A stretch of DNA of 64,000 nucleotides. Origin: Mesorhizobium australicum (GTDB lineage: Bacteria > Pseudomonadota > Alphaproteobacteria > Rhizobiales > Rhizobiaceae). The stretch spans positions 62,001 to 126,000 of the forward strand of contig NZ_FXBL01000003.1 of assembly GCF_900177325.1 (NCBI RefSeq), in the 5' to 3' direction. The notes under the pieces are model-generated. The model was not told the origin of the DNA. It did not search any database and saw nothing but the letters and a program-made list of their open reading frames with translations. The position numbers and the translations under genes are program-made. Of the stretch, positions 1 through 7,156 are shown in pieces; within the stretch, counting starts at the first letter, position 1, and each line of letters opens with the position of its first letter.

Positions 1-124
1 CACGGCCGCAACGGCTGCGCCGTCCTCCGCTCTGCTCCGGCCTTCGGTGCGGCCGCGCCCGGCGCGCGGCCGGGTTTCGCTGTCAGGCCGCGATGAGCGC
101 GGCCACAACCGACGGAGATACGCC

Positions 125-1066
125 ATGACCTACGAGCTTCCTTTCGACGACGCCTACGAGCCCTACCACGCCTCCTCGCCGACCGACCGCGTCATCCTCG
201 AACTGCAGATGTACGGCCATCGTCCGCACCAGGACGAGCCCGATCCCAGACCGCTGCCGGATGACGAGGTGATCCGGGCCGGCCTTGCCGGGATCGTCGA
301 GACCTTCGCCGGCATGCTCGGCGACACCAGGCTCGAACCCGATCTCGACGACCTGCTCTGGTCCTTCACCAATGTCTTCCATCGCGCGGCCGAGCGCGTT
401 GGCCGGAGCCTCGACCGCAACGAAGACGCGCAGCGCTCGAGCCAGAACGAACAGGACGGCTCCGAGGTAAAGTCCGTCGAACTGGAGCGGCTGACGGCCG
501 AGGGCATCACCTATATCGAGCGCCGCAACGTGCTCGAAATCATGCGCGACGAAGCCGCCGACCTCTACGAGGCTGAGACCGGATCGGCCTGGCGGCCGCG
601 CACCGGCTCCAAGGTCTCCCATCAGGCGATGACCGCGGCGGTGATCGACAGTCGCGATTTCCTCGCCGCGCGCCGCCGTGCCGAGACCGAGGTGCTGGTG
701 CCGGCCGGCACCAAGATCGCCTTCGCCGGCGGCCTCGACTGCAACGAGCACGACCGGATCTGGGACGCTCTCGACAAGGCCCGCGAGAAGCACACCGACA
801 TGGTGCTGCTTCACGGTGGCAGCCCGCGCGGAGCCGAGCGCATCGCCGCCTGTTGGGCGGAGAATCGCAAGGTGACGCAGATCGCCTTCAAGCCGGACTG
901 GAACCGGCACGCGAAAGCGGCCCCGTTCCGCCGCAACGACCAGCTGCTGTCGGTCATGCCCTATGGGCTGATCGTCTTCCCGGGTTCCGGCATCACCGAG
1001 AACCTAGCGGACAAGGCCCGCCGGCTCGGCATCCCGGTCTGGCGTTTCACTGAGGCCGGCGCGTGA
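125..1066 (+). CDS. DUF2493 (SLOG-fold) plasmid protein
   Basis: A 313-residue protein whose C-terminal third is the DUF2493 domain of the SLOG nucleotide-binding superfamily. The domain starts with a strand ending FAGG, followed by a VLLHGGSPRGAER loop and a KAAPFRRND segment, then VFPGSG near the end. The family is common on alphaproteobacterial plasmids; its ligand and reaction are unknown. The N-terminal 200 residues are acidic and helical with no motif I recognise. The ATG at 125 is chosen over an in-frame start at 47 because GGAG lies 8 bases upstream and the earlier stretch is arginine-rich and not protein-like. A second SLOG-like gene follows. Confidence 0.85.
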   Translation: MTYELPFDDAYEPYHASSPTDRVILELQMYGHRPHQDEPDPRPLPDDEVIRAGLAGIVETFAGMLGDTRLEPDLDDLLWSFTNVFHRAAERVGRSLDRNEDAQRSSQNEQDGSEVKSVELERLTAEGITYIERRNVLEIMRDEAADLYEAETGSAWRPRTGSKVSHQAMTAAVIDSRDFLAARRRAETEVLVPAGTKIAFAGGLDCNEHDRIWDALDKAREKHTDMVLLHGGSPRGAERIAACWAENRKVTQIAFKPDWNRHAKAAPFRRNDQLLSVMPYGLIVFPGSGITENLADKARRLGIPVWRFTEAGA

Positions 1067-1093
1067 GCGCCGGTTTCCTCCAGTTAGCCGCAC

Positions 1094-1121
1094 CGAACCC
1101 GGCCGTTTGCGGTCGGGTTCG
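1094..1121. terminator. Hairpin after the first SLOG gene
   Basis: Arms CGAACCCG and CGGGTTCG enclose a 12-base loop 28 bases after the stop codon at 1066. There is no clear T-run, so it may be a weak or Rho-assisted terminator or an mRNA-stabilising hairpin. Confidence 0.3.
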
Positions 1122-1256
1122 CCAGCGTACAGTGCGCCCGACAAAGTCGGTGCCACATGCAGCGCTGACCCATGTCGTTCACTCCCCAGGCCGAGGCGGG
1201 AGAGGGCGAGGAAGGCTGGGCGTGGGCAGCGGCGTTTTAGAGAAAGGAGAGCGGCC

Positions 1257-1790
1257 ATGGCGATGATATTCTTCGGAGGCTCACGCGACGTTTTCGAACT
1301 GCCACCACCCGCCATCGAGCGGATCGGAACGATTGTCGCACAGGAGCATGGCGTGCTGATCGGCGATGCGCCGGGCGCCGATGCCGAAATGCAGGGCCTG
1401 CTCGCAGGCTACAATTACGAGCATGTCGGGGTCTTCCATGCCGGAGTCGAGCCCCGAAACAATCTCGGCGACTGGGCCGCCTACCACATTCCCCCGCCGG
1501 CCGGCGCTCACGGTTTTGCCGTCCACGCCGCGAAGGACCGCGAGATGGCCCACGGCGCCGATTTCGGCCTCATGGTCTGGGACGGTGCATCGCCCGGCAC
1601 CTGCCTCAACATATTGCGCCTTGCAGCAATCGGCAGCCCTTGCGTCGTTTACGACATGATGCGCGGGACGGCGGCAACCGTCCACCACATCCAGGACTGG
1701 CGCGCCATGCTCCACCATGCCGGTGACGAGGTCCGCCGCGCCGTCGCGGCCCGCGTGAGCGAAGACGAGCGTTTCGCCCTGTCCAACTGA
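1257..1790 (+). CDS. Second SLOG-like nucleotide-binding-fold protein
   Basis: A 177-residue protein starting with FFGGSRD, then GVLIGDAPGADAEMQ, and later HGADFGLMVWDG followed by SPGT and N. This is the layout of SLOG/DUF2493-type folds, so I read it as a compact relative of the protein encoded just upstream; the exact family is not certain. The ATG at 1257 has AAAGGAGA 8 to 10 bases upstream. Upstream in-frame codons are arginine-rich and not credible. Two adjacent SLOG genes suggest use of a nucleotide or nucleotide-derived ligand, but no reaction can be assigned. Confidence 0.7.
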   Translation: MAMIFFGGSRDVFELPPPAIERIGTIVAQEHGVLIGDAPGADAEMQGLLAGYNYEHVGVFHAGVEPRNNLGDWAAYHIPPPAGAHGFAVHAAKDREMAHGADFGLMVWDGASPGTCLNILRLAAIGSPCVVYDMMRGTAATVHHIQDWRAMLHHAGDEVRRAVAARVSEDERFALSN

Positions 1791-2327
1791 TCGCCGCGGG
1801 CTCTGTCGGACCGGGCGGCGCAGGCCGCCCGCCGGGGGACCCGGCCGAAGGCCGACCTGCGGCGCTTCCGACGATCGCAACGATCGTTCACCATCCCCTT
1901 GCAGGTCGCCTCAGCCGCCGCTCCGGGCCTTTCCAAGGAACAGGCTGCACGTCCGTCGCGCGCAGGCAGGAGGAAGGTTACACATCAGGCAGCGCAGGCC
2001 GGTTCCCGCAGCTTGAGGGGCGAGATGACCTCGCCCAGCGTCGGTGTCGACCACCACCAGTCGGCTCCTATCCGGCAACCAGGCGCGTGACGGAAGATGG
2101 GCAGGGGCTTTCGCGCGGGCGTTTGGCACGGAACGGTGATGCAGGGGAGATCCGCAGGGCGGCAAAACGCTTGACCGCGACCGTCGCGCTGCGTGTGATG
2201 GATCTGCGATGGTAGCCGGAGCCATCGCCTGCGCTCACATCCGGACCATTCCCGTGGTTATGTCGCCTTTGTAGTGGACCGCCTGCTTTCGCGGTCAACC
2301 CCCGTTGGGGGTACGCTCGACAAAAAT

Positions 2328-2438
2328 TCAGGAAAATTCGATTTCGGTTTCTTGTTTGCGGGCCAGGCACTTTCCTTCCCGCAAGCGGGTCCCTTGAAAG
2401 TGCGGCCCGCTGTCTGCGGCAAATAGAATTTTCCAGAA
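2328..2438. repeat. 111-bp nested palindrome upstream of DUF736 gene
   Basis: The 732-base gap 1791-2522 has no credible gene. Its only strong structure is a series of nested inverted repeats. The outer arms are TTCAGGAAAATTC (2328-2340) and GAATTTTCCAGAA (2426-2438), 12 of 13 matching. Inside these, GCGGGCC and GCACTTTC pair with GAAAGTGC and GGCCCGC. The centre is CCCGC-AA-GCGGG. As single-stranded DNA it would fold into one long imperfect hairpin. It could be a single-strand promoter, an initiation site, or a MITE-like insertion. No coding sequence overlaps it convincingly. Confidence 0.6.
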
Positions 2439-2522
2439 TTTATTGCCGAGTGACCGCAGCAGGACGGCCCTCTCCAGCGGCGCCATCGGGAATGGTCCCG
2501 ATGCAACCGAAGGAGAAGTACC

Positions 2523-2846
2523 ATGGCCACCACGATCGCAAATCTCACCGCCAAGGCCGACGGCTCGATGGAAGGCGTGTTCGCCACGCTCAGGGTCAAC
2601 GCTCCGATCACCCTGATCCCGAACACCAACAAGTCTCGCGAGGATGCCCCCGACTACCGCATCGTCAACAAGCGCACGGGCTTCGAGATCGGCGCCGGCT
2701 GGCACCGCATCTCCCAGCGTTCGGGCGAGGAATACCTCTCGGTCAAGCTGGAAGCCCCCGAGATCGGCGTGATCTTCGGGAACCTCGCCCCCGCTCCCGG
2801 CGGCGACGAGAACAAGAGGGTGATCCTCTGGAACAACCCGCAGTGA
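2523..2846 (+). CDS. DUF736 family plasmid protein
   Basis: A 107-residue protein matching the DUF736 family in full. It has the typical start MATTIANLTAKADG, a central PDYRI segment, GWHRISQRSGEEYLSVKLEAP and an LWN-rich tail. DUF736 genes are very common on rhizobial plasmids and integrative elements close to transfer genes. Their biochemical role is not established. An AAGGAGAAG ribosome site precedes the ATG. The gene ends just before a strong intrinsic terminator. Confidence 0.92.
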   Translation: MATTIANLTAKADGSMEGVFATLRVNAPITLIPNTNKSREDAPDYRIVNKRTGFEIGAGWHRISQRSGEEYLSVKLEAPEIGVIFGNLAPAPGGDENKRVILWNNPQ

Positions 2847-2854
2847 ACCGCAGC

Positions 2855-2887
2855 GAGCCGGTCCCGCAAGGGGCCGGCTCTCTTTTT
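2855..2887 (+). terminator. Intrinsic terminator after DUF736
   Basis: An 11-bp stem (GAGCCGGTCCC / GGGGCCGGCTC, with one G-T pair) and GCAA tetraloop is followed directly by TCTTTTT. It lies between the DUF736 stop and the next ATG at 2912, so it would end or attenuate read-through into the following gene. Confidence 0.88.
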
Positions 2888-2911
2888 GCTCTGTTCGATC
2901 AGGAGGCTTCG

Positions 2912-3241
2912 ATGAGCCGCTACGCCATCACCGTCACCGGCAGCGACGGTCGCTTCGATCCCGACGCAGCGATCGGCTACGACCCGCCGCTGCGCACCCT
3001 CTTCCTGCAGGCATTCCCGGATGGGACCGGCGACGATATCGCGCTGTGGCTCGGCACAAGCGACCGTCAATTCGAAACGATCAACGCCCTGCACACGGCC
3101 GCACAATCACGCGGGTTCGACTTCATGCCGCTTCCCCACGACATCGCGGCACAACTCCCCGAAGACCTTGCACAGGAAGCCAGCGGGCCGCCGCATGACG
3201 GTCCGCTCGCAGAACTCCTGAGACGTCTGCAGTCCAAGTAG
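2912..3241 (+). CDS. Conserved small plasmid hypothetical protein
   Basis: A 109-residue acidic protein beginning MSRYAITVTGSDGRFDPDAAIGYDPPLRTLF. The ATG at 2912 follows an AGGAGG site 6 bases upstream. In-frame sequence further upstream runs through the terminator and the DUF736 gene and is rejected. I recognise no catalytic motif, signal peptide or membrane segment. It sits between two intrinsic terminators, so it is either expressed by read-through or from a promoter overlapping the first hairpin. Its position behind DUF736 suggests a shared, unknown plasmid-maintenance or transfer role. Confidence 0.75.
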   Translation: MSRYAITVTGSDGRFDPDAAIGYDPPLRTLFLQAFPDGTGDDIALWLGTSDRQFETINALHTAAQSRGFDFMPLPHDIAAQLPEDLAQEASGPPHDGPLAELLRRLQSK

Positions 3242-3248
3242 AAGAGGA

Positions 3249-3285
3249 AAGGCCCGCGCCGATCTCCCGGCGCGGGCCTTTTTTT
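3249..3285. terminator. Strong, probably bidirectional terminator
   Basis: A 12-bp GC-rich stem (AAGGCCCGCGCC / GGCGCGGGCCTT) with an 8-base loop ends in seven T residues on the plus strand. AAA lies on the other side. It separates the plus-strand gene ending at 3241 from the convergent WGR gene ending at 3307 and probably serves both. Confidence 0.88.
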
Positions 3286-3306
3286 GTGCTTGCCTGATCG
3301 TAACCG

Positions 3307-3564
3307 TCAAAGACATCTCACAGCAGACACGTCACGATAGCCACGCTGCCGCTTGGCGCGCGATAATGCCTCACGTGCCGCATCAGCCTCCTCCACGGAT
3401 ACGTACAGATCGATGCGCATCCTGCCGGGCCTGCCGATCCGTCCCCATTCGCGCACGAGGCAGACGTTGCCAAACAAGCTCGGTGATGACGATATGCGAT
3501 AGAAACGCGCCATGTTGCGTACAGGATCGATGCGGTGGAGATGTATCGCGTCTTGATTGTGCAT
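3307..3564 (-). CDS. WGR domain protein
   Basis: An 85-residue protein that is essentially one WGR domain. It has HLHRIDPVRNMARFYRI, then VCLVREWGRIGRPG containing the signature WGR, then helical SVEEADAAREALSRAKRQRGY. WGR domains occur in PARPs and bacterial single-domain proteins and are thought to bind nucleic acid. Stand-alone copies are frequent on rhizobial plasmids. The ATG at 3564 is the natural start: the frame extends upstream to 3927 only through arginine-rich, non-protein-like sequence. Confidence 0.88.
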   Translation of the reverse strand: MHNQDAIHLHRIDPVRNMARFYRISSSPSLFGNVCLVREWGRIGRPGRMRIDLYVSVEEADAAREALSRAKRQRGYRDVSAVRCL

Positions 3565-4093
3565 GAGGCGATTGTCGCGGCCTGCATCCTTGCCGTCCAA
3601 CGAGTTCCATGAATCGGTCAGGTTCCATCGATTCACGAGGCTGATGTGTTTCCCGGCCGGGTATCTGGACGAGCCGGCCTGCGGCCGACCGGGCTCTATT
3701 CGCGACGCGACGCGCCGCTCACGGAGCCTGCTGACGCAGTCTCCGCCTCCGGTAACGATCCCATCTCGCGGGCCCATGCGGACCGGGTCGACCGGCTCTC
3801 GTAGGCGACGAGGGGCAACCCCTCGCGCACCCCGCCGGCTGGTCGCCGGACAGGGACGCATCCCCTGTCGGGAATGCGGGTCTATCTCTCTGACGTCCCA
3901 ATCTACTGGCCGCTCCCATCGCCTCAAGGACTGCGCGGCCCCTCCAATTTTCAGCCGCCGCCCTGAAGGAGGGCGCCGTCAGAAAATCGGCTCCTCCGCT
4001 TGCCGCCTCCGGCGGTCGCTAAAGCGATCCTGGACCCGATGCTCGACTTGCCCGTCGCCGGGTCTCCGTCATCAAGATGAAGGAGACCATGAC
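3565..4093. other. Gene-free stretch
   Basis: These 529 bases lie between the divergent WGR gene and the gene at 4094. Open frames here are arginine/serine-rich and have no start with a credible ribosome site. I see short GC-rich inverted repeats near 4000-4025 but no recognisable gene, RNA or operator. Confidence 0.5.
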
Positions 4094-4654
4094 ATGGCAC
4101 ACAACAATCATATGCTCGTCGCGCAGCTCTCGAGCCTGCGCATCCGCGTTCTCGCCAACCGGCTCGGCTGCGACACCGAACTCGCGCGCACCGTGCACGA
4201 CAGGCTGGCGGCGAAGCTCGCCGAGATGATCGTAGCGCAGAGCAGGATCCTCGCTGCCGACCGGGTTCTTGCCGCAGCGTGCGGCACCGAGGATGAGCAG
4301 GACGCGTTCTTCGACCTGCATCACGACCAGACAGCCTGGTATGAGACGTGGCTCATCGAGCCGGTCGCGCTTCTCGACGACTATCTGGTCGACGATCTTA
4401 CGAACGAATATTTCGACTTCCGCACCGGTGAATGGCATCACCGGGACGGCGAGGTGCCGATCGCGCTGCCGGTTCCGGCCGGCCAGCTCTGCGGGCTCGC
4501 TAAAATCATCGCCGAGATCGAGGATGTCAGCGGCGCGAGGTTCACTGTCGAGAACGTTTACTACAGCGAGGCCGAAGCCGAGGCGGCATGGTGGGAAAGC
4601 ACCGGTGCCAACCCCGACGAGATTTTCACTGTGACTGGAACAGCCCGTGATTGA
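4094..4654 (+). CDS. Hypothetical plasmid protein
   Basis: A 186-residue acidic protein starting MAHNNHMLVAQLSSLRIRVLANRLGCD. The ATG at 4094 is preceded by AAGGAG 8 bases away; the longer frame from 3557 is not protein-like. The middle is rich in D, E and W (QTAWYETWLIEPVALLDDYLVDDL) and the C-terminus resembles a small mixed alpha/beta unit. No family is recognised. An inverted repeat (GAGGCGG / CCGCCTC, 4667-4687) lies just after the stop and could be a weak terminator. Confidence 0.6.
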   Translation: MAHNNHMLVAQLSSLRIRVLANRLGCDTELARTVHDRLAAKLAEMIVAQSRILAADRVLAAACGTEDEQDAFFDLHHDQTAWYETWLIEPVALLDDYLVDDLTNEYFDFRTGEWHHRDGEVPIALPVPAGQLCGLAKIIAEIEDVSGARFTVENVYYSEAEAEAAWWESTGANPDEIFTVTGTARD

Positions 4655-4759
4655 GGGTCAAAGATTGAGGCGGTGCAAAGCCGCCTCGTTCCTCCCGTTT
4701 TATATCTTGCGAGCCAATGCGGGTAACGCAGCCCAGGAAAGAGAGGTCCGGGGGCCTTC

Positions 4760-5263
4760 TCAGGCGTTCCGGCCTGTCTTCGCCGTTTTCGACGGTGGAT
4801 TATCCGCATCGTCCGGTGACAACTCCTCGACAAGCATGAGGAGATTCTGCGCCGTGGTGGCTGGCAAGTCGAGGATGCGCTTCACGAGCTTGTTCTTGAC
4901 CGCTGCCTCCTCCTGACTGTCGCCAAAAAACTGCGGAGCCGCCGCATAGATCGCTTCGATCGGCGAGAAGCCGAGCAGTTCGGCCAGATGCAGCAATCGT
5001 GTCACCCGGAGCTTGGCGCCAGCCCGCTCATGCCGCGCATAGATCTCCTGATGAATCCCGATCATCATGCCGACCTGTTCGCGGTTGAGGTTGAGCGCAT
5101 CGCGACGTTCGCGCAAATAGCGGCTCAGCTGCTCCTCCATCTCCAAAAGGCTGCGCACCCCATTGAAGCCCGGCTTGCGCCAGATCGGCTTGTCGACCTC
5201 GGAATCGTTTGTTTCGACAAGCCCGTGCTTGTCGATGTAAGTCTGTACGTCCTTGATGGCCAT
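4760..5263 (-). CDS. XRE-family helix-turn-helix regulator
   Basis: A 167-residue protein from the ATG at 5263. Residues about 45-100 form a Cro/CI-type helix-turn-helix: LSRYLRERRDALNLNREQVGMMIGIHQEIYARHERAG, with the recognition helix around IHQEIYARHE. A leucine-rich stretch (LLHLAELLGFSPIEAIYAA) follows, and the tail is charged. It is probably a DNA-binding regulator of the transfer region next to it. An alternative start at 5344 would add 27 residues of poor quality. Confidence 0.78.
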   Translation of the reverse strand: MAIKDVQTYIDKHGLVETNDSEVDKPIWRKPGFNGVRSLLEMEEQLSRYLRERRDALNLNREQVGMMIGIHQEIYARHERAGAKLRVTRLLHLAELLGFSPIEAIYAAAPQFFGDSQEEAAVKNKLVKRILDLPATTAQNLLMLVEELSPDDADNPPSKTAKTGRNA

Positions 5264-5432
5264 CTGTCTGGCTCGATCCGAATTCAGCTGCCCCAACCCC
5301 GTCAAAAATGACGGGAAACACCCCGATTTGGCCCAAAGCCCCAAGAAAACAGAGCCAAAACGATTGCGTTCCTAGCAGGGAATCGGGTGAGATTTCAACT
5401 CGCTCTTCGCGTTGCCCGTGTTCGCTTTCGCT

Positions 5433-5789
5433 TCAATACCCGTTCGCGTCGAGATACTGCCGGATCGCTTTTTCCATGATCGCCTGCATGGAGGTATCTA
5501 GATTGAAGGATGCCAGCTTCAGCCGCCGCTTGGTGTCCCGGTCCAGATTGACGTTGACGAAATGGCTCGCCCCTTGCATCCGCGCGCGCTTCATCTGGCG
5601 CAGCGCCTTGCTCGCCCCGTTCGGCACCATCCCCTTTTCCAGAGATTCGTCACTGGGCGAATCCGGTGTCGCGGCAGGCTCGCGAGGCTTCTCCGCAGCC
5701 GCTTTTGGCGGAGCGTCGAGGGTCGCCGCGCGCTGCCGGCGCGGCGCGGTGGCGAACTCCTCGAGCGACAGAGTCTCCTTGCTGCTCAT
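5433..5789 (-). CDS. VirC2/ParG-like ribbon-helix-helix protein
   Basis: A 118-residue protein with a basic, proline-rich N-terminus and a C-terminal ribbon-helix-helix unit. The strand HFVNVNLDRDTKRRLKLASF is followed by helix LDTSMQAIMEKAIRQYL. It starts at 5789 and overlaps the end of the ParA-like gene by 4 bases (ATGA), so the two are translationally coupled. In Ti plasmids the matching pair is VirC1-VirC2, which binds next to the transfer origin. In other plasmids such pairs are ParA-ParG partition pairs. Its place beside the relaxase and oriT candidate favours the transfer role. Confidence 0.75.
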   Translation of the reverse strand: MSSKETLSLEEFATAPRRQRAATLDAPPKAAAEKPREPAATPDSPSDESLEKGMVPNGASKALRQMKRARMQGASHFVNVNLDRDTKRRLKLASFNLDTSMQAIMEKAIRQYLDANGY

Positions 5790-6487
5790 GCCGCGCGCCC
5801 CGCTGCCATTTCGCCGGTGAGCAGTGCGTCGACTTCCGCGACCAGCGTCTGGGTCTCCCGGCGCGCTTTGGCGATCGCTTCCGTCACCTCCTGCATCTGA
5901 AGCGTGCCAATGCCGTTGTGGATGTCCTTGTAGACGTTGCGCTCGAACACTTCGGTGCGAAACAGATAGGTCCCTACCTTGTCCTCGATGATCGGCCTGA
6001 TCTTCCGATAGAGTTCCGTGTGCCGGACGGTCACGGTGATGCGTGTCCGAAGCACGCCGTGCCGACACGTCCGGCCGAGCGCGTCGTTGACGCGCAGCAC
6101 GTTCTCAAAGCTGTCGATGGCGCCCAGCACCTCGCGCTTCGACGGCTGGATTGGAGAGATCACCAGATCGGCCGCGGCGATCACCGGGTCGACGATCGAG
6201 GTGTCCTCGCCCGGCGTGTCGATCAGCACGTAATCGAACGTACCGGCGTTGTCGTCCATCCAGCGTTCAAGCCCGCGTGCCGTCTTGTGGCTGTAGACCT
6301 CGATGCCTTCGGGCTGGGCATCCTTCTCCTGGCAGTCGGTCCACCACTTCATCAGATTGTTGCGCGCGTCCATGTCGATCATGGCGACGCGCCCGCCGCG
6401 CAGGGCATATTCGCCGGCAATGTTCATCAGTGCGGTGGTCTTGCCCGCGCCTCCCTTGCCATTGATGGCGGCGATCACGATGGTCAT
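5786..6487 (-). CDS. VirC1-like ParA-family ATPase
   Basis: A 233-residue ParA/MinD-type ATPase, almost exactly VirC1 length. The deviant Walker A motif GKGGAGKTT is at residues 10-18, and YVLIDTPGED supplies the Walker A-prime/B region. Known VirC1 binds the overdrive sequence near T-DNA borders, promotes relaxosome assembly and recruits the complex to the cell pole. The gene reads away from the oriT candidate and relaxase, is coupled to the RHH gene downstream, and has a repeat-rich region immediately upstream (6508-6591). A plasmid-partition function cannot be excluded, but repABC elsewhere in the window already covers partition. Confidence 0.8.
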   Translation of the reverse strand: MTIVIAAINGKGGAGKTTALMNIAGEYALRGGRVAMIDMDARNNLMKWWTDCQEKDAQPEGIEVYSHKTARGLERWMDDNAGTFDYVLIDTPGEDTSIVDPVIAAADLVISPIQPSKREVLGAIDSFENVLRVNDALGRTCRHGVLRTRITVTVRHTELYRKIRPIIEDKVGTYLFRTEVFERNVYKDIHNGIGTLQMQEVTEAIAKARRETQTLVAEVDALLTGEMAAGRAA

Positions 6488-6507
6488 CGGCTCATCTCCA
6501 TAAAAAT

Positions 6508-6591
6508 GTGTTTCTACTCACACACGAATCCATGTCCGTGTGGTCGTGGATTCACATCAACATAGAAACACACGAATATGGAGAAACACAA
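6508..6591. promoter_or_regulatory. Nested inverted repeats and iterons upstream of virC1-like gene
   Basis: Arms TGTGTTTCTA (6508-6517) and TAGAAACACA (6564-6573) are exact inverted repeats. Between them lies a second pair, GAATCCA (6527-6533) and TGGATTC (6548-6554). GAAACACA recurs directly at 6566-6573 and 6584-6591. This fits a binding site for the RHH/ParA-like pair, acting as autoregulatory operator or overdrive/centromere-like site. Confidence 0.6.
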
Positions 6592-6594
6592 TCA

Positions 6595-6700
6595 TAATAA
6601 TATGGATAAATGCACTATTACGGCATTTTCCGCAAAATCCAATACCTATTCAGTTGGCAGGATACGGAAAAATGTGATACATTTTTCCTGACGATCGAGG
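6595..6700. other. Candidate origin of transfer (oriT)
   Basis: This AT-rich stretch lies between the divergent virC1-like and mobC genes, the usual position for an oriT. It contains TGGCAGGATAC at 6655-6665, which matches the T-DNA border core TGGCAGGATAT at 10 of 11 positions. Read on the minus strand, it gives the IncP-type nick core TATCCTG followed by C. Immediately beside it is a hairpin with exact 9-bp arms GGAAAAATG / CATTTTTCC (6666-6688). Nicking would be expected on the minus strand within 6655-6665. Confidence 0.7.
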
Positions 6701-6760
6701 GACAGGCCCTCGATCCGCGGCCTGCGGCCGCAACCACTATGATCAGAGGTGCAGCTGGCC

Positions 6761-7156
6761 ATGGCGCGCAGCAATTCCGAAGCGTCAAAACGGAAGGACA
6801 AGGTGGCACATATCCGCTTCTCTCCTGCCGAGTACGATGCGCTGGAAGCGGCCGCGTGCGCAGCCGGGATCACTGTTTCGGCCTTTGTCCGGTCGCTGTC
6901 GATGGAAGGCGCTGGCGTGCGGCCGTTTCTCGGAGAGGGGGATCGCGCTGTGCTCGACCTTCTTGCCGACGGCATGCGCGCGATCGGCGGTAACCTCAAT
7001 CAGATCGCGCGGGCCAGCAACACCGGCAAAGTGCCGACCGAAGGCGACGTCGCAGGCAGCATCAGGGATGCGCATAGCGTGGCGACAGCGCTCGCGGCCG
7101 AGCTCGCCGAGATAATACGGCAGTCAGCCGCTGCCCGACGCGGGAAGGGTGCCTGA
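6761..7156 (+). CDS. mobC: MobC-like relaxosome accessory protein
   Basis: A 131-residue protein with an N-terminal ribbon-helix-helix unit (KVAHIRFSPAEYDALEAAACAAGITVSAFVR) and a C-terminal GNLNQIARASN segment characteristic of the bacterial mobilization protein MobC family. Such proteins bind oriT, melt the nick region and help the relaxase. The ATG at 6761 is chosen with AGAGG upstream; a GTG at 6749 would add four residues. Its stop overlaps the relaxase start (TGATG), showing coupling. It is transcribed away from the oriT candidate. Confidence 0.88.
   Translation: MARSNSEASKRKDKVAHIRFSPAEYDALEAAACAAGITVSAFVRSLSMEGAGVRPFLGEGDRAVLDLLADGMRAIGGNLNQIARASNTGKVPTEGDVAGSIRDAHSVATALAAELAEIIRQSAAARRGKGA

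Noticed and set aside
2258..2705. Minus-strand open frames across the palindrome and DUF736
   Set aside because: They overlap a certain gene on the other strand and a palindromic region, and lack protein-like composition.
3557..4093. Long upstream extension of the gene at 4094
   Set aside because: The sequence is arginine/serine-rich and the ATG at 4094 has a good ribosome site, so the extension is not coding.
5666..6565. A 299-codon plus-strand open frame opposite the virC1/virC2-like genes
   Set aside because: Both minus-strand genes have clear motifs and coupled starts; the opposing frame has none.
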